Positions 10,933 to 21,634 of a stretch of DNA of 64,000 bases are shown piece after piece. Both the position numbers and the translations under genes were made by a program. This DNA comes from Hormiphora californensis (lineage: Eukaryota; Ctenophora; Tentaculata; Cydippida; Pleurobrachiidae): contig CM035357.1 of NCBI GenBank assembly GCA_020137815.1, forward strand, positions 8,163,111-8,227,110. The letters run 5' to 3'. Position 1 is the stretch's first letter, and every line of letters starts with the position of its first letter. Under the pieces are notes generated by a model. It made no database searches, was not told where the DNA came from, and saw nothing but the letters and a program-made list of their open reading frames with translations.

Positions 10933-10971
10933 CACGTGAGTGACACGTGAGTGACACGTGAGACGCACGTG
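10933..10971. promoter_or_regulatory. Four E-boxes at 11 bp spacing
   Basis: CACGTG starts at 10933, 10944, 10955 and 10966, exactly 11 bp apart, in a tandem unit gtgacacgtga. CACGTG is the binding core of bHLH/bHLH-Zip factors. Regulatory use is inference; it may only be a short tandem repeat at the edge of an element. Confidence 0.5.
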
Positions 10972-11509
10972 AGAGATCGAATCATATAATATTGAATGAG
11001 CACAATCATACTATTATTAAAGCAAATAGGGAAATCCCGTGTCCCATTTTTTTTACCAAATATGGCAAATAGTGTCACGCACAAAATTTCTCGAAATGGC
11101 CTTTTGCACGTGTTGTCCCTAGAGGGACCCTGGCAACCTGCCAGCTTGAGCCTTAAACTGCACGTGCATCCTTGATTCATCTCTCTGCGGTCTGCCGGTT
11201 GTGTGGTTGATCGTTTGCTCGATTTGATCTGTTCACCACGTTTTGTGAACATGACTACTCAACTTCAACACAATCGCCCGCGAGTTTGGAGGAGCCATAT
11301 GTCCCAAACTGACGTTGACGCCTATAGACTACGTGATAGAATCCTACAAAAGAGGTGATTATTATTCAAAAAATGTTGTCAACACACGTAATGACAAAGT
11401 ATCAATGGCACTAATATGAAATGACAGTAATACGTGAAAGTATTTTGCAAATGTTCTCCTTCATTTTTTTGAGTTGCCAAAAACGAATTTACAGGACATT
11501 TTTTAAACA
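10972..11509. other. Spacer, nothing recognised
   Basis: No exon, RNA gene or clear repeat seen. Short open frames here lack recognisable content. Confidence 0.35.
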
Positions 11510-11749
11510 GCTGTAGCAAAAATATGAATTCGACTTGAGAGCTCAAATTGCATATTTGAGGTCTCCTTGGCATGGCCTACAACCCTACGGTGAGAGATTG
11601 CCCTGCACTCGACCAAAATACAGACATAAGCTGTAGCAAAAATATGAATTCGACTTGAGAGCTCAAATTGCATATTTGAGGTCTCCTTGGCATGGCCTAC
11701 AACCCTACGGTGAGAGATTGCCCTGCACTCGACAAAAAATTTCGGTCGG
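11510..11749. repeat. 120 bp tandem duplication
   Basis: agctgtagcaaaaatatgaa...cctgcactcgac at 11510-11613 is repeated exactly at 11630-11733, separated by about 16 bp. Near-identity indicates a recent or artefactual duplication. Confidence 0.9.
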
Positions 11750-11756
11750 TGTACCC

Positions 11757-12100
11757 TTAACAAGTCCATTAACATTACAATAAACCACACTCAACTTAGA
11801 TTTCATATTATGTGTTTGGCTCAGGGTTTTTAACATCTGGGTGATTCCTAACAAGTAAAGTTCTAGGAACTGACGATACGTACTTTAATAGTGTGTCAAC
11901 GCAGTATCTCAGCGACCTAGAGAATATAATAAAAGAATAAATTTTACATTTACATGTTCGCTTACCTGTTTTGGTTGACATAAAATACTTTGAGAGAATG
12001 TTAAACACACTGTTAACATACCACGTAATCAGCATGCTAAACCATTACTCACTCTTCTGAATCAGTGGCTGACGGTGGACTAAGTCCAATCATAGTTCCT
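11757..12100 (-). pseudogene. Inverted copy of the small membrane-protein ORF
   Basis: Reverse complement of 9692-10059 with substitutions and indels. The minus-strand reading frame is preserved from MLITWYVNSVFNILSKYF through to DVKNPEPNT, but about 11 residues are lost upstream (the gaggactgtctgag segment) and the first hydrophobic segment is cut. The arms enclose a 1.7 kb spacer, so the pair forms a large inverted repeat. Confidence 0.55.
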
Positions 12101-12237
12101 TGTCTTAGTAGTCATACCTCTTCCCCCTGCAAACCTCCCAATACTTTGTCTATATTGCTCGGCGCAGATCAGTTTGGTACGTGTTATTGGGCATAGTTGT
12201 AACCACATGGCTTGAAGCGACCGTTTTTAGGGTGGTC

Positions 12238-12652
12238 TGGAGCACTATGTGTCCGGGTACATTTTGGCGCCAAATCCTCCAACCCGTACTCTATGTCTAA
12301 AATCCTAACCCAACCCAAAACCTAACCCTAACCCTAACCCTAACCTCGAACCCAAATAACGGCCCTAACACTTCTAAATTAGTATAGGGGTAGAGCAAAC
12401 TCTCGTTTCCGGCCTAACGGCCGAACTCTCAAGTTCGCGGCGAAAGGCGGACTCTCTATCTAATTTAGATTTATGTAGATATGTATAGAGTCCAATTTGT
12501 TTAGACTTTTTAGATAAAGAGTCCACCCTGTGTGGACTTTTTAGATAAAGAGTCCTCCTAGAGTTTAGAATTATTTGGACTCTTTATCTAAATCTAAATT
12601 TAGATATAGAGTCCACTGTAGACTTAGAGTGTAGCACTAGAGTCCGCACACC
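12238..12652. mobile_element. Telomere-repeat-bearing element, truncated copy
   Basis: Inverted, truncated copy of the element at 63362-63953. It shares the terminal TAGCACTAGAGTCCGC, the alternating GGACTCT/AGAGTCC blocks with ttagataaag spacers, gtttccggcctaacggccg and an internal (CCCTAA)3-4 stretch at 12320-12346. The end nearest 12238 lacks the other terminal repeat. It stops only 30 bp before the COLGALT-like exon at 12683. Confidence 0.75.
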
Positions 12653-12682
12653 GGTTTACCCAATCTACCTATAAACCTACAG

Positions 12683-12821
12683 GTACCGATGGTACATTCT
12701 GTACTTTTACTGGATCTGGAAGGAGAGAATGCCGAGGGTCTCCGTTATTACCCTATGAGCGCTAATTACGATGGACCGATTGATGACATCATACACTTTG
12801 CAACTAATGCAAAAATCAACG
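12683..12821 (+). CDS. Procollagen galactosyltransferase-like exon (GT25)
   Basis: The acceptor acctacag precedes GTACCGATG, giving VPMVHSVLLLDL, the well-conserved segment of COLGALT proteins that precedes the FDDII-like acidic site (here PIDDIIHFA). The exon ends AACG followed by GCAAGT, a GC-type donor; using it in phase 1 joins perfectly to the next exon and gives ...HFATNAKINGISMFINND without gap or insertion relative to the family. No usable GT donor restores the frame as well. Upstream sits a repeat ending 30 bp from the acceptor. About 26 residues expected between the 3352-3551 exon and this one are absent. Confidence 0.85.
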
Positions 12822-13092
12822 GCAAGTTATTATTAAAATATTCGGATTGGGTCATAAAAAGGCCCTATGATTGACATAGTTCGAGGCACTCATGAAAGCC
12901 ATGGTTGTTGACCTGAAGTGAAAACTGTGAATCCAAGGGATCGCTGCTCCCCAATGACAGCAAGTGGGTGGAAGTACGAGAGTGCATATAACACAAACAC
13001 ACTCGCAAAAACCTTTCCATGCAACCATTCAAATGCATGGCGGTCTGTCGATATGAACTTGAGCATTGGTGACAATTGCATGCTTTTTCCAG

Positions 13093-13364
13093 GTATCTCC
13101 ATGTTCATTAACAACGATCAAGTATATGGGTTCATGCCCAAACGCGAGAACTACGAATCAATGGAAGAGGAAGTAAAAGGGTTCTTTGAATATATTGTGG
13201 ACTTCCTCATTTATCAGATCGACAAACCTATGCCTAAATCTAAGTTTGTCACTCCGTCTCCACCAACAAAATTTGGGTTTGATGAAATCTATCTGATTAA
13301 TTTAACTAGGAGAACCGAACGGAGGAAAAGAATGTTAATGCTTCTAGAACTACTTGGTATTCAG
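13093..13364 (+). CDS. Procollagen galactosyltransferase-like exon (GT25)
   Basis: Starts after tttttccag (phase 1) and ends before GTAAGT (phase 0). It encodes GISMFINNDQVYGFMPKREN, then a helical linker (MEEEVKGFFEYIVDFLIYQI) and KFGFDEIYLINLTRRTERRKRM. The last segment matches the start of the second GT25 domain of COLGALT (MGFDEIFMINL-type motif with a basic run). The 271 bp intron before it is short. The frame is fully open and there are no signs of decay. Confidence 0.9.
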
Positions 13365-13535
13365 GTAAGTCTAATTGGCAAATGTTATCTTTCATCAGAA
13401 TTCTCAGACAAACAGTTGGGCTATATGTAGCAGTTAATCACGTCATATTAATTTTTATCTAATTAAAGTTAAAGAGGAGGGGAAATTACCATCTTGTTAG
13501 TGTAGTGACTATTTGAAATACGTTACTTCACCTAG

Positions 13536-13882
13536 GTTAAGATATTTGATGCAGTAGATGGAAGACAGCTAACACAAGAAATATTGGACAGTATGGAAGT
13601 TAAACAGCTCGCTGGCTATGAGGATCCCTATCATAAACGGGCATTAAAATTTGGTGAAATCGGATGTTTTCTCTCTCATTTTCGGATATGGGAAGAAATG
13701 GTTGCTAAAAACTACCAGAAAGTTCTTATATTGGAGGATGATTTACGATTTGCTCCGAATTTCAATTCTAACTTTGAAGAGATGCTTTATGAACTTGAAG
13801 TTCTCAATCTTGATTGGGAATTATTGTACATTTCAAGGAAGATACTAAAACACTCTGAACAGTGGGTGAGAGGAAGTTCAAG
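13536..13882 (+). CDS. Procollagen galactosyltransferase-like exon (GT25, EDD site)
   Basis: The acceptor cacctag precedes VKIFDAVDGRQL. It encodes LAGYEDPYHKRALKFGEIGCFLSHFRIWEEMV and KVLILEDDLRFAPNF. LEDD is the conserved acidic motif of the GT25 domain, and GEIGCFLSH is a family signature. It ends after WVRGSSR at a GTATGT donor, phase 2. The following exon should carry the YW..Y.ISL and LPVDEFLP-type segments and the C-terminal RDEL-type retention signal. None of these is found in the rest of the window on either strand, so the 3' end lies elsewhere or is lost. Confidence 0.92.
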
Positions 13883-14225
13883 GTATGTATCCCTTGCTAC
13901 GGCTACACAGGACCCAACCTGGTATCATTTTATCAAATAGATAGATGATATCTATGTATAATTCCAGTCCATAGTGTGTCCAGTTTCCCGAGCGTGGATA
14001 GCAGGAGCAGATTTCATCTTCCCATCAGTGTTGTAAAGAGAGTTGTTGTAGAAGTTAGACTCGTGCTCCTTAAAGGTTGACAAGATACCTAAAACTGTTC
14101 GTCTATCGTCTTATTTTGATTTATCATTAATTTTCAGGATTTTTTCAACATTTTTTGTCGGCTAGAAATATGTACAAAATAGGGGGTCTACTGATAAACG
14201 AGTACTTACTTGTACTTGAAGGGGT
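13883..14225. other. Intron sequence after the last COLGALT-like exon
   Basis: No exon continuing the GT25 protein is found here. Unique, A/T-rich. Confidence 0.5.
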
Positions 14226-14890
14226 CTCCTCAATCGTTAGAGTGGCCCGCATCGGAATATTTCGCTCTTTTTGAAAATCGCCGCCACTCGTCACGATCTT
14301 GTGCTTTCCCCATCAAGTCCTCTTTGGTCTCATCGACTCCTGAAACAGCACAGGCATCCTCACGGACACACTGCAGCTAGGTCTTCCTAGGTCGTCCTCT
14401 AGATCTCTTCCCATGTCTAGGGACCCAGTTCATAAAGATGTTCGGGATCCGATGTTCTGGCATCCTGGACACATGACCAAACCACCGTAGCCGGTTCGAG
14501 GAAATGTATCCCTGCACTGTACTGATTCCTGCTCTCTTCAAGACCTTGACATTGCTCACTTTGTTGTACCATCTAATCTTGAGGATACGGCGGAGACAGG
14601 TCTGGTGGAAGACCTCTAAACGGTGCATCTGTGCCTTGGTAGTGTTCCAGGTCCCACTCCCATACAGCAGGATGGTCAGGATCGCAGCCTCATAGATCCG
14701 AATTTTAGTCCGCTCCAGAATACTACGATTGTTCCAGACCTTCCCAAGGCACCGGAATGCACCTGATCCTTTTCCAATTCTAGAAGCAAGTTCGCCATCA
14801 AGTCTCCCATCATAGCTTATCTTTGATCCCAGCCGTAGAGGAGCACTTGTGACTGTTACTCGTGTCCACAAGGGTGGTCCAATCTAAGCC
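14226..14890 (-). mobile_element. 3' fragment of a LINE reverse transcriptase
   Basis: The minus strand encodes the C-terminal part of a non-LTR reverse transcriptase polyprotein: LGSKISYDGRLDGELASRIGKGSGAF, RTKIRIYEAAILTILLYGSGTW, HRLEVFHQTCLRRILKIRW, RLRWFGHVSRMPEHRIPN, RSRGRPRKTW. These are the thumb and post-RT blocks common in RTE/Jockey-like LINEs. The fragment lacks the catalytic YADD and endonuclease, so it is a dead 5'-truncated insertion. The first residues after 14871 are frame-shifted. Confidence 0.85.
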
Positions 14891-15106
14891 AGCAATAATA
14901 TCACGATTTTGACGCGTAGGTCGAAGATCGGCAACATTAACTGGTCTAATAGACTCTGGTATGTCAATCTGTACCATGTTATAGACAATCTGGTAAAACG
15001 AGCCGCAGGTCATTATACAAGAAGAGTTCCTTGAAAGGAAGAATGCTCTGCAAGGGGCCGATATAATAATTTGTATATATAATATAGATATATATATATA
15101 ATATAT
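14891..15106. other. Spacer with AT microsatellite
   Basis: Unique sequence followed by an (AT)-rich run at 15062-15108 flanking the next MITE. Confidence 0.5.
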
Positions 15107-15236
15107 TAAGCCAAAAACTAATTGAAATTAGTTGGCGGGAAAGGTGACCCACTTACACCTTTTGCTACTGCCGGGTATCACCACGAACTCTCTCCTGTCC
15201 CTGTCTCTCTCTCTCATTCTCTCTCATTCTCTCTCG

Positions 15237-15310
<74 letters not shown>

Positions 15311-15437
15311 CTATCAAACTCTCTTTCACTGCCTTATTCCATTATATTCACCTCTTATATCCCTGATCCCGGCAGCAGGCAAAGGTGTAAGTGGGTCACC
15401 TTTCCCGCCAACTAATTTCAATTAGTTTTTGGCTTAA
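15107..15437. mobile_element. Palindromic MITE, family A (A7), pyrimidine core
   Basis: Arms of about 75 bp: TTAAGCCAAAAACTAATTGA at the left and its inverse at the right, then GGCGGGAAAGGTGACCCAC and ACACCTTTTGC. The middle is a (CT)n microsatellite at about 15205-15305. The tips and the AAAGGT core are shared with the MITEs at 420, 1530, 2395, 22818 and 38611, while the interior is different. Confidence 0.85.
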
Positions 15438-16084
15438 TTTAGGTCCCTTTTTGGTTTCTAATCGTAGCATGAGATTATTTCATGATGTAATATTGTCGAA
15501 ATGATGCGCTATATGAGAAACGAGACGAATTTCTGTGAAAATCGTATTTTAGACGTCGTAATGACGTCATTTGACGTAATTAGTGACGTCGTAACGACGT
15601 AATTGCATCACGATATATTTTGAATCAATACCCCAAAGGAGCTTGTAAAGTTTCATTGACCACAGTGGTCAGGAAAGGGAGTTTTTGCTCGAAAAACGTT
15701 GAATTTGCTGAATTTTTCGTCAAATTTTTGACTTTTGACGCGATTTAAGGGCTCAAAATGATAAGCTACGAAAATTCACAATATAGTATCTGAAAGTTCA
15801 GACAATTTGCCGGTAACGATTTTTCGTCAAATCAGAAATCGGAACACGTCTTTAGGGTGCTAGAGGCGTTTGAAAAAAGTTAGTCGGTCTCGCGCAATGA
15901 CGTCACTCGTGACGTCATTGCGCGCGTCATAGCTAAGATGGAGAGTCTCCACCCAGATGGGTACATGCACGAGACAATTATCTGTCGAATGCCGCTTGGT
16001 TTAAGGTCGTACGATGTCTGGTTCGTCTCAAACTGGGACCAAACGGATGGTAACAAAGCGTCTATACATATATATATATATATA
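15438..16084. repeat. Dispersed repeat R1, inverted diverged copy
   Basis: Contains gacgtcgtaatgacgtcatt (15550), tatctgaaagttcagacaatttgcc (15787) and caatgacgtcactcgtgacgtcattg (15896), the inverse of 1750-2050 and 1-260. Dense TGACGTCA palindromes; 15896-15921 is a hairpin by itself. Confidence 0.7.
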
Positions 16085-16707
16085 CTGTGTGATTTTAAAT
16101 GACTGAGACTGGTATATTGCGAATTGCGTGAAAACTATGGCATCTTTCGACTTCAAATTTTAGGACATGATAAAACTAGGTTGTAGCAATTTTCTCCTAG
16201 TTTTACAGCAAATTTCAATGTTCCTGAATGAATATATTGCCCAAAAACCTCCTCCAACTTTACACAGTCATATCTCTGGAGTCTAATGAGATAGAGAGTT
16301 CAAATTTTTAGGAGAGACAGATAAGACGATTTCGAATGTTTTGTCTGCTTTACGAGTTGCTACATTTTACCATTTGTTCACAGGAACTGTTTAAAGTGAT
16401 GTAACACACTCTAATTAGGCCAAATTTAGGTCATTTTACCCCTCAAAGATCACTTGTCCAGCTGCATCTAGTGGGCTAATGAGGCCTTGAACACGCATAC
16501 GTCACGAGTTACTGTAGGGCTACTGCAGCTCTCCTTTTCCATCTTGAACCAGCAGACATGATCATAGTGTCTTGAAATGGTAACAAGCTGTAGAAAACCA
16601 GACAGACTAGATGCTCTCTACTTCAACGTATCACTCTCTCCCTTTCTCGTTATAAGGTCACGTGACTGGAATTGGGATCTCGACATGATCACAATGTCTA
16701 CAAAGCG

Positions 16708-16806
<99 letters not shown>

Positions 16807-17409
16807 ATGTCGAGATCCCAATTCCAGTCACGTGACCTTATAACGAGAAAGGGAGAGAGTGATACGTTGAAGTAGAGAGCACCTAGTCTGTCTGGTTTTC
16901 TACAGCTTGTTACCACTTCCAGACACCATGATCATGTCTGCTGGTTCAAGATGGAAAAGGAGAGCTGCAGTAGCCCTACAGTAACTCGTGACGTATGCGT
17001 GTTCAAGGCCTCATTAGCCCACTAGATGCAGCTGGACATGTGATCTTTGAGGGGTAAAATGACCTAATTTTGGCCTAATTAGAGCGTGTTACATCACTTT
17101 AAACAGTTCCTGTGAACAAATGGTAAAATGTAGCAACTTGTAAAGCAGACAAAACATTCGAAATCGTCTTATCTGTCTCTCCTAAAAATTTGAACTCTCT
17201 ATCTCATTAGACTCCAGAGATATGACTGTGTAAAGTTGGAGGAGGTTTTTGGGCAATAGATTCATTCAGGAACATTGAAATTTGCTGTAAAAACTAGGAG
17301 AAAATTGCTACAACCTAGTTTTATCATGTCCCAAAATTTGAAGTCGAAAGATGCCATAGTTTTCACGCAATTCGCAATATACCAGTCTCAGTCATTTAAA
17401 ATCACACAG
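16085..17409. mobile_element. 1.3 kb palindromic element E1 with (TC)n centre
   Basis: CTGTGTGATTTTAAATGACT and its inverse bound the element, flanked by TA on both sides. Each arm is about 620 bp and nearly identical; the centre (16712-16803) is pure (TC)n. The same family occurs at 28010 (partial) and 31231-33162 (with a LINE piece inside). A TA target and long inverted repeats fit a non-autonomous Tc1/mariner-type element, but no transposase is present and the class is inference. Confidence 0.85.
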
Positions 17410-17639
17410 TATATCAACCTAGTTATCCCCACACTGAATTTTCTGTTTTGGGGGTGGTGTTATAACTTTTGAACAAAAAGAGCTAGCCACTTGAAATTTT
17501 TACCATCGATAGAGGTCTACAAGAAGCTTCTAAGTACAAAATTTCAGCTTCCTAGCTCTTCCGGTTCGGGAGTTATGGCATGTCAAAAAGTGCCAAAATG
17601 GGCTAAAAGTATGAAATAACTATATATACGCTGTGAGCA
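17410..17639. other. Spacer, nothing recognised
   Basis: Unique-looking sequence with no exon or repeat identified. Confidence 0.35.
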
Positions 17640-20510
17640 AGCGGTCCGTTTTGGGGGGAAATTTTTTTTCGGGGGATATTTTTTTTATTTTCCTTGAGGA
17701 AAAATAATTAAATTTTGAAAAACTAAAAAAATTTTGTTTGGGGCCAAAATTTTGGGGAAAAAAAAGGGGGGGGGGGAAATTTTGCCCCTTCCCCCGGGTT
17801 TTAAAACAAAACCCTTAACTCAAAATTTTTAATTTTTCTCCCCTTTTCTCCCTTATCTTCTTTTTTTATCCTTTTCTCTCTCCTTTTCCTATTCAAATTT
17901 TACCTTTTTAAAAACCCCCCTTTGTTTTTTTTTCAGGATATATCCTCCCCCCGGGGAAAAGGGGTTCCCCCTTTTTCCCAAAAAGTGGCAACCTTTCCAC
18001 CAAAAAAATTTCGTTTTTTTTTTTGGGGGGGCTAATTGGGGGGGTTTTTTTTTGTTTTTAAAAAATTGAAAAAAATTTTAAACTGTTTGGGCCCCCTCTA
18101 TAATGGTTTTGCCCCCCAAAATGGTGGGGGAAGGGGAAATCCCAAAAAGGGCCTGGAACTTTTTTAACAAACTTAAAAAAATTTTGCTAAAATCCCCAAA
18201 ATTTAAAATTTTTTTGACCCCCATACGGTTGGGTTCCAAACGTTTAACCCAAAAGATAGGAAAAGTTTTTAAGTTTTTAAAAGGCCACTAAAAAGGGGGG
18301 GTACCGTTTGAAAATATTAACCCAAGATTTGAGGTGAAAATTTTTTAAAACCCCATATCCGTAAAAATTGCTTTTTTCACTTAATATTTTCTAAAACAAA
18401 AGAGTTCCCTTTTCCCCCCCCCGGGAATCTAGACTAAAACCCCCTGTAAAACCCCCAAATTTTCAGGACAAAAAGGGTTTTGGGCGGGGGGGCCGTACTT
18501 TTCGCCCCCAAAAAATGTTTTTGGAAAAAAAAAAAGTTTTTTTTGTTTTTGGGCAAGCGGCTAAGGGTTGGGGGGATGTCCCCTTTTTTTCCCCCCCGGC
18601 AAACAAAAAATTTTTTTTGCCTTTTATCTTTGAATAATTCCTTTTTATAGGGAAGGGCCCTTTTTGGGTCCCTTGTTTTTAAATCCGGTTTTAGAAAAAT
18701 TTCCGAAAATCCTTTTCCCCAAAACCCCTTTTTTTTCCTTGCCCTAACCCCAAATTCAAGGGTTGGTATTCCCAAACCGTTACCCCTGGGGCAGCCCCCC
18801 CTATTCTAAATTTTAAAAAAGGGGTGGGGCCATGGGTTTTGCCCCGGGAACCACAAAAAAGTGTGCGTTATAATTTTCCCCCCAAAATTAAAGCGCTTTT
18901 CACCCCCTTTAAATATGTTTTGGGGACCCTTACCTGTTTTTTGAAAACCCCCTTTCTTTTCCCTCCCCCTTTTAAAACTTTTTCTAATCTTTCGAAAAGT
19001 GGAAGGGGGTTTCAAAGGTTTTTAACCTACTCCCTGTTCTAAAGGGGCCAATTGGGGGGAAACCCGGGGCGTTTATGCCCCCGAATTTTACCTTTGACCC
19101 AAAAGGGGATTAGACACAAAAACCAGATTCCTAAAAAATTCCCAAAGTTGAACTTTTAGGGAATTTTAATTTTTTGTTTTAATTTGGAATTTGACTTTGC
19201 CCCCCTAACGGTATTTTTACCCCACCCTTCCCTTTCTTTCCGCCCATTTGGAAAAACTTATTCAAACCTCCTCCCCTCTCCTTCTCGGTCCCCTCTCTCC
19301 CTTTTCCCTTCCCCTTCTCTCCAGTCCTTCCTCTTCCTCCTCCCCCTCCTCTCTCCCCCTTCCCTCCCCCGGGTCTCCTCTCATCTCTTTTTCCTTTCCT
19401 CTCTCTCTCATCCCCTCCTCTCCTTTTCCCTCTCTCTTTTCTTTTTCTTTTCTCTTCTCTTTTCTCTTCCCCTCTCTCTCTCTCTTTTCTCTTCTCCCCT
19501 CCCGCTTTCCTCCTCGTTCCCAGCCCTCTCTCTCTCTCCCCTTTCTTTTTTCTCTTTTTCCCCTTTTCCCTCTCCCCCTTTTCTCATTCCCCGGGGCCTC
19601 TTCCCTCTCCCCCCCTTCGTTTCTCTTTTTCCCCTTTCCCCCTCTTCCTTTTCTCTCTCTTCTCGCCCCGCTCCCCCTTTTTCCTCTCTCTTCCTTCTCT
19701 CTCTCTTTCTTTTCCTACTCTCCCCTTCATTTTCCCCCTTTTCCCCATCATCCCCCCCCTTCTTTTCTCCTCCCTCTCTCCTCTCTCTCTCTCCCCCTTC
19801 CTCTCTCCTCTCTCTCTCTCTCTCTTTTTCCCTCCCTCCCTTTTCCCCCCTCCCTTTTCCCCTCCCTTCCCCTTCTCTCTTTTTGCTCCCCTCCCCCCCC
19901 TTCTCTCCTTTCCCTCTTCTCTTCCCCCGGGCGGTTTCTCTCATCCCCCCTCTCTCTTTCTTTTTCCCCTCCCCCTCCCCCCCCTTTTCTCTCCTCTCTC
20001 TCTCTCTCCCTCTCCCCGTTTTTTCTTTTTCGGCCCTTCTCTCCCCCCCATTTCTCTCCTCCCCAATCTCTTCTTCTCTCTCTCTCCCCTTTTTTCCCCT
20101 TTTCCTTTTCTCCCTCCCTCCCTCCCTTTATCTCTTTTGTCCTCTCCGTTTCGTTCTTTTCCCAGTTTATTTTGCATATCCCCTTTATTTTTTCCCGATT
20201 TTCCCTTTAAATTTTTTTCCCCCCCCCCGGGGAAAAGGCTAAAGGCCCTAAACCCGTATCCTTTTGCAAAAAGGCTTTAAAGTTAAATTTTTAAAATTTT
20301 TAAGCGACGGGCCCCGCCGCACTTTTAAAAGAATTTCGCGTGGCTTTTTAAATTTTTGTGTGGCAAGTACCCCTACCATGCCCCCGTTTTCACGTGGGGG
20401 GGAAAAAGTTTTACCAACAAAAGCTAAAACACTTTTTTTTTTAACACGGGTTAAATATATTTTCCCCTGATCAAAAAATGTCTGCCCGGGGCCTTCGCCC
20501 TTCACATTAG
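17640..20510. other. Abnormal homopolymer-rich block with 1 kb pyrimidine tract
   Basis: From 17640 the text changes abruptly to runs of G, T, A and C (3-10 bases each), and it returns to normal at about 20510. Positions 19260-20200 are almost purely C/T. The run structure is unlike anything else in the window and no frame can be trusted. This looks like low-quality or unpolished sequence, perhaps over a long palindrome with a polypyrimidine core such as those seen elsewhere here. Long Ser/Pro/Phe/Leu or Arg/Glu ORFs in it are artefacts. Confidence 0.75.
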
Positions 20511-20680
20511 ATGGTTATGAAAATAAGTGTTGGCGGGTAAACATAGCATTATGAAACATAATGCAACTTTATTCTTGTTGACATTCGCCTGAAGGTGTTA
20601 CCACCGCGGCACCATATGGACCAAGGCATCTTAAATAATTTACTTAGTTGGTTTTTACTGGTTTTTGGGTTAAATTTATA
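20511..20680. repeat. Fragments of two palindromic repeats
   Basis: cattagatggttatgaaaat...ggcgggtaaacatagcattatgaaacataatgca is the inverse of 52610-52670. The following ctgaaggtgttaccaccgcggcaccatatgga...aattatttacttagttggttttt resembles the right end of the element at 47311-47680. Confidence 0.6.
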
Positions 20681-21634
20681 CTCTTTTTGGTGTACATACT
20701 ATTATAAGCAATATTTTTTCTAATTCTAGCATGTTTTGACTTGCCATAGCCTCCCCTTCAAATGTCCTCTACCATTCTTCCTTCCCGTTAATTGAAAATC
20801 GAAATTGCGAGCAAAAACACCCACCACCCCGCCACATTCATCAGAAAAATGTCAACCAACTTTGATCTACTCAACCATCACAGACGGTGCGGTGTTAGCC
20901 ACACAATAAACCCCTAACCTAGCGATAAATAAAACGAAAGACAGCGAAAGACTTAAAGTAAGAGTGGTGCGCCGTAAAGTAAGAGTGGTGCGCCGTGATT
21001 TCTCACAAAACTTAGTTGATGAACGGCGAGTACCATCAGGACCATTGCTACGGTATCGAAAATTTCTAATTCTGTCTCGTTCATTAGTTATAACGTAATA
21101 CCGTATGGGGAAGGGATGGAATGGTAGTGGTGTGGTGCTGTACTGAGCTTCGCTCTTCTTGGCACCATACCACTGCAAGCCCGATCAGTCAACCTCCGCG
21201 TCGGTCCATCCTGGAAACGTACTCCGCATGTGTGGTCCGGTTTTTTGCTTGGGGGCTGGGTGGTTTTTCGGCCTTGTTTCTGGGTGGGCGTGTTCCCGGT
21301 TCCGGCCGGGATGGGCTCTCTGGCTTGGCGGGGACCGGGGTGCGGTCGTCTTGGGCGGGGTGGGGGTCTTCCCTATCCCTTGAGCGGGAGATTGGGCTTT
21401 GTGCGGGTTGTACGGGTAATGACTGCGGACGTGAGGCTGTCTCCCACTATGGGGGTAAATTCAACGCCAGAGAACTAGCCTCCCTCAACTATGGCACACT
21501 GATTTGTAATCACCGAGGGCCTCTGCCTAGCATGCCTACGTATTCTTTACCCCGACATGGAGAGACGAAGAGTGAGAGGGGGAGAGATAAATAGAGACGG
21601 GTGGGGGGGGGGGGGGTGTTGTAAGACTTAACAA
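20681..21634. other. Gene-free interval
   Basis: Contains an exact tandem pair, aaagtaagagtggtgcgccgt (20956-20997), a G-rich stretch (21240-21420) and a poly-G run (21601-21616). An open frame of 157 codons at 21121-21594 shows no recognisable domain and skewed G-rich composition, so I do not call it a gene. Confidence 0.45.

Noticed and set aside
12320-12346. Chromosome end or telomere fusion
   Set aside because: Only 3-4 repeats, internal to an element that occurs again at 63362 with terminal repeats and target duplication.
16577-16916. Ser-Leu and Arg-Glu dipeptide ORFs
   Set aside because: A (TC)n microsatellite read in several frames; mirror copies occur because the element is a palindrome.
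19184-20242. Open frames of 320 and 352 codons and their Arg/Glu-rich opposites
   Set aside because: Produced by an almost pure pyrimidine tract in a block of doubtful sequence quality.
21121-21594. 157-codon ORF in a G-rich stretch
   Set aside because: Overlapping open frames in other phases, no domain, no splice context, composition-driven.
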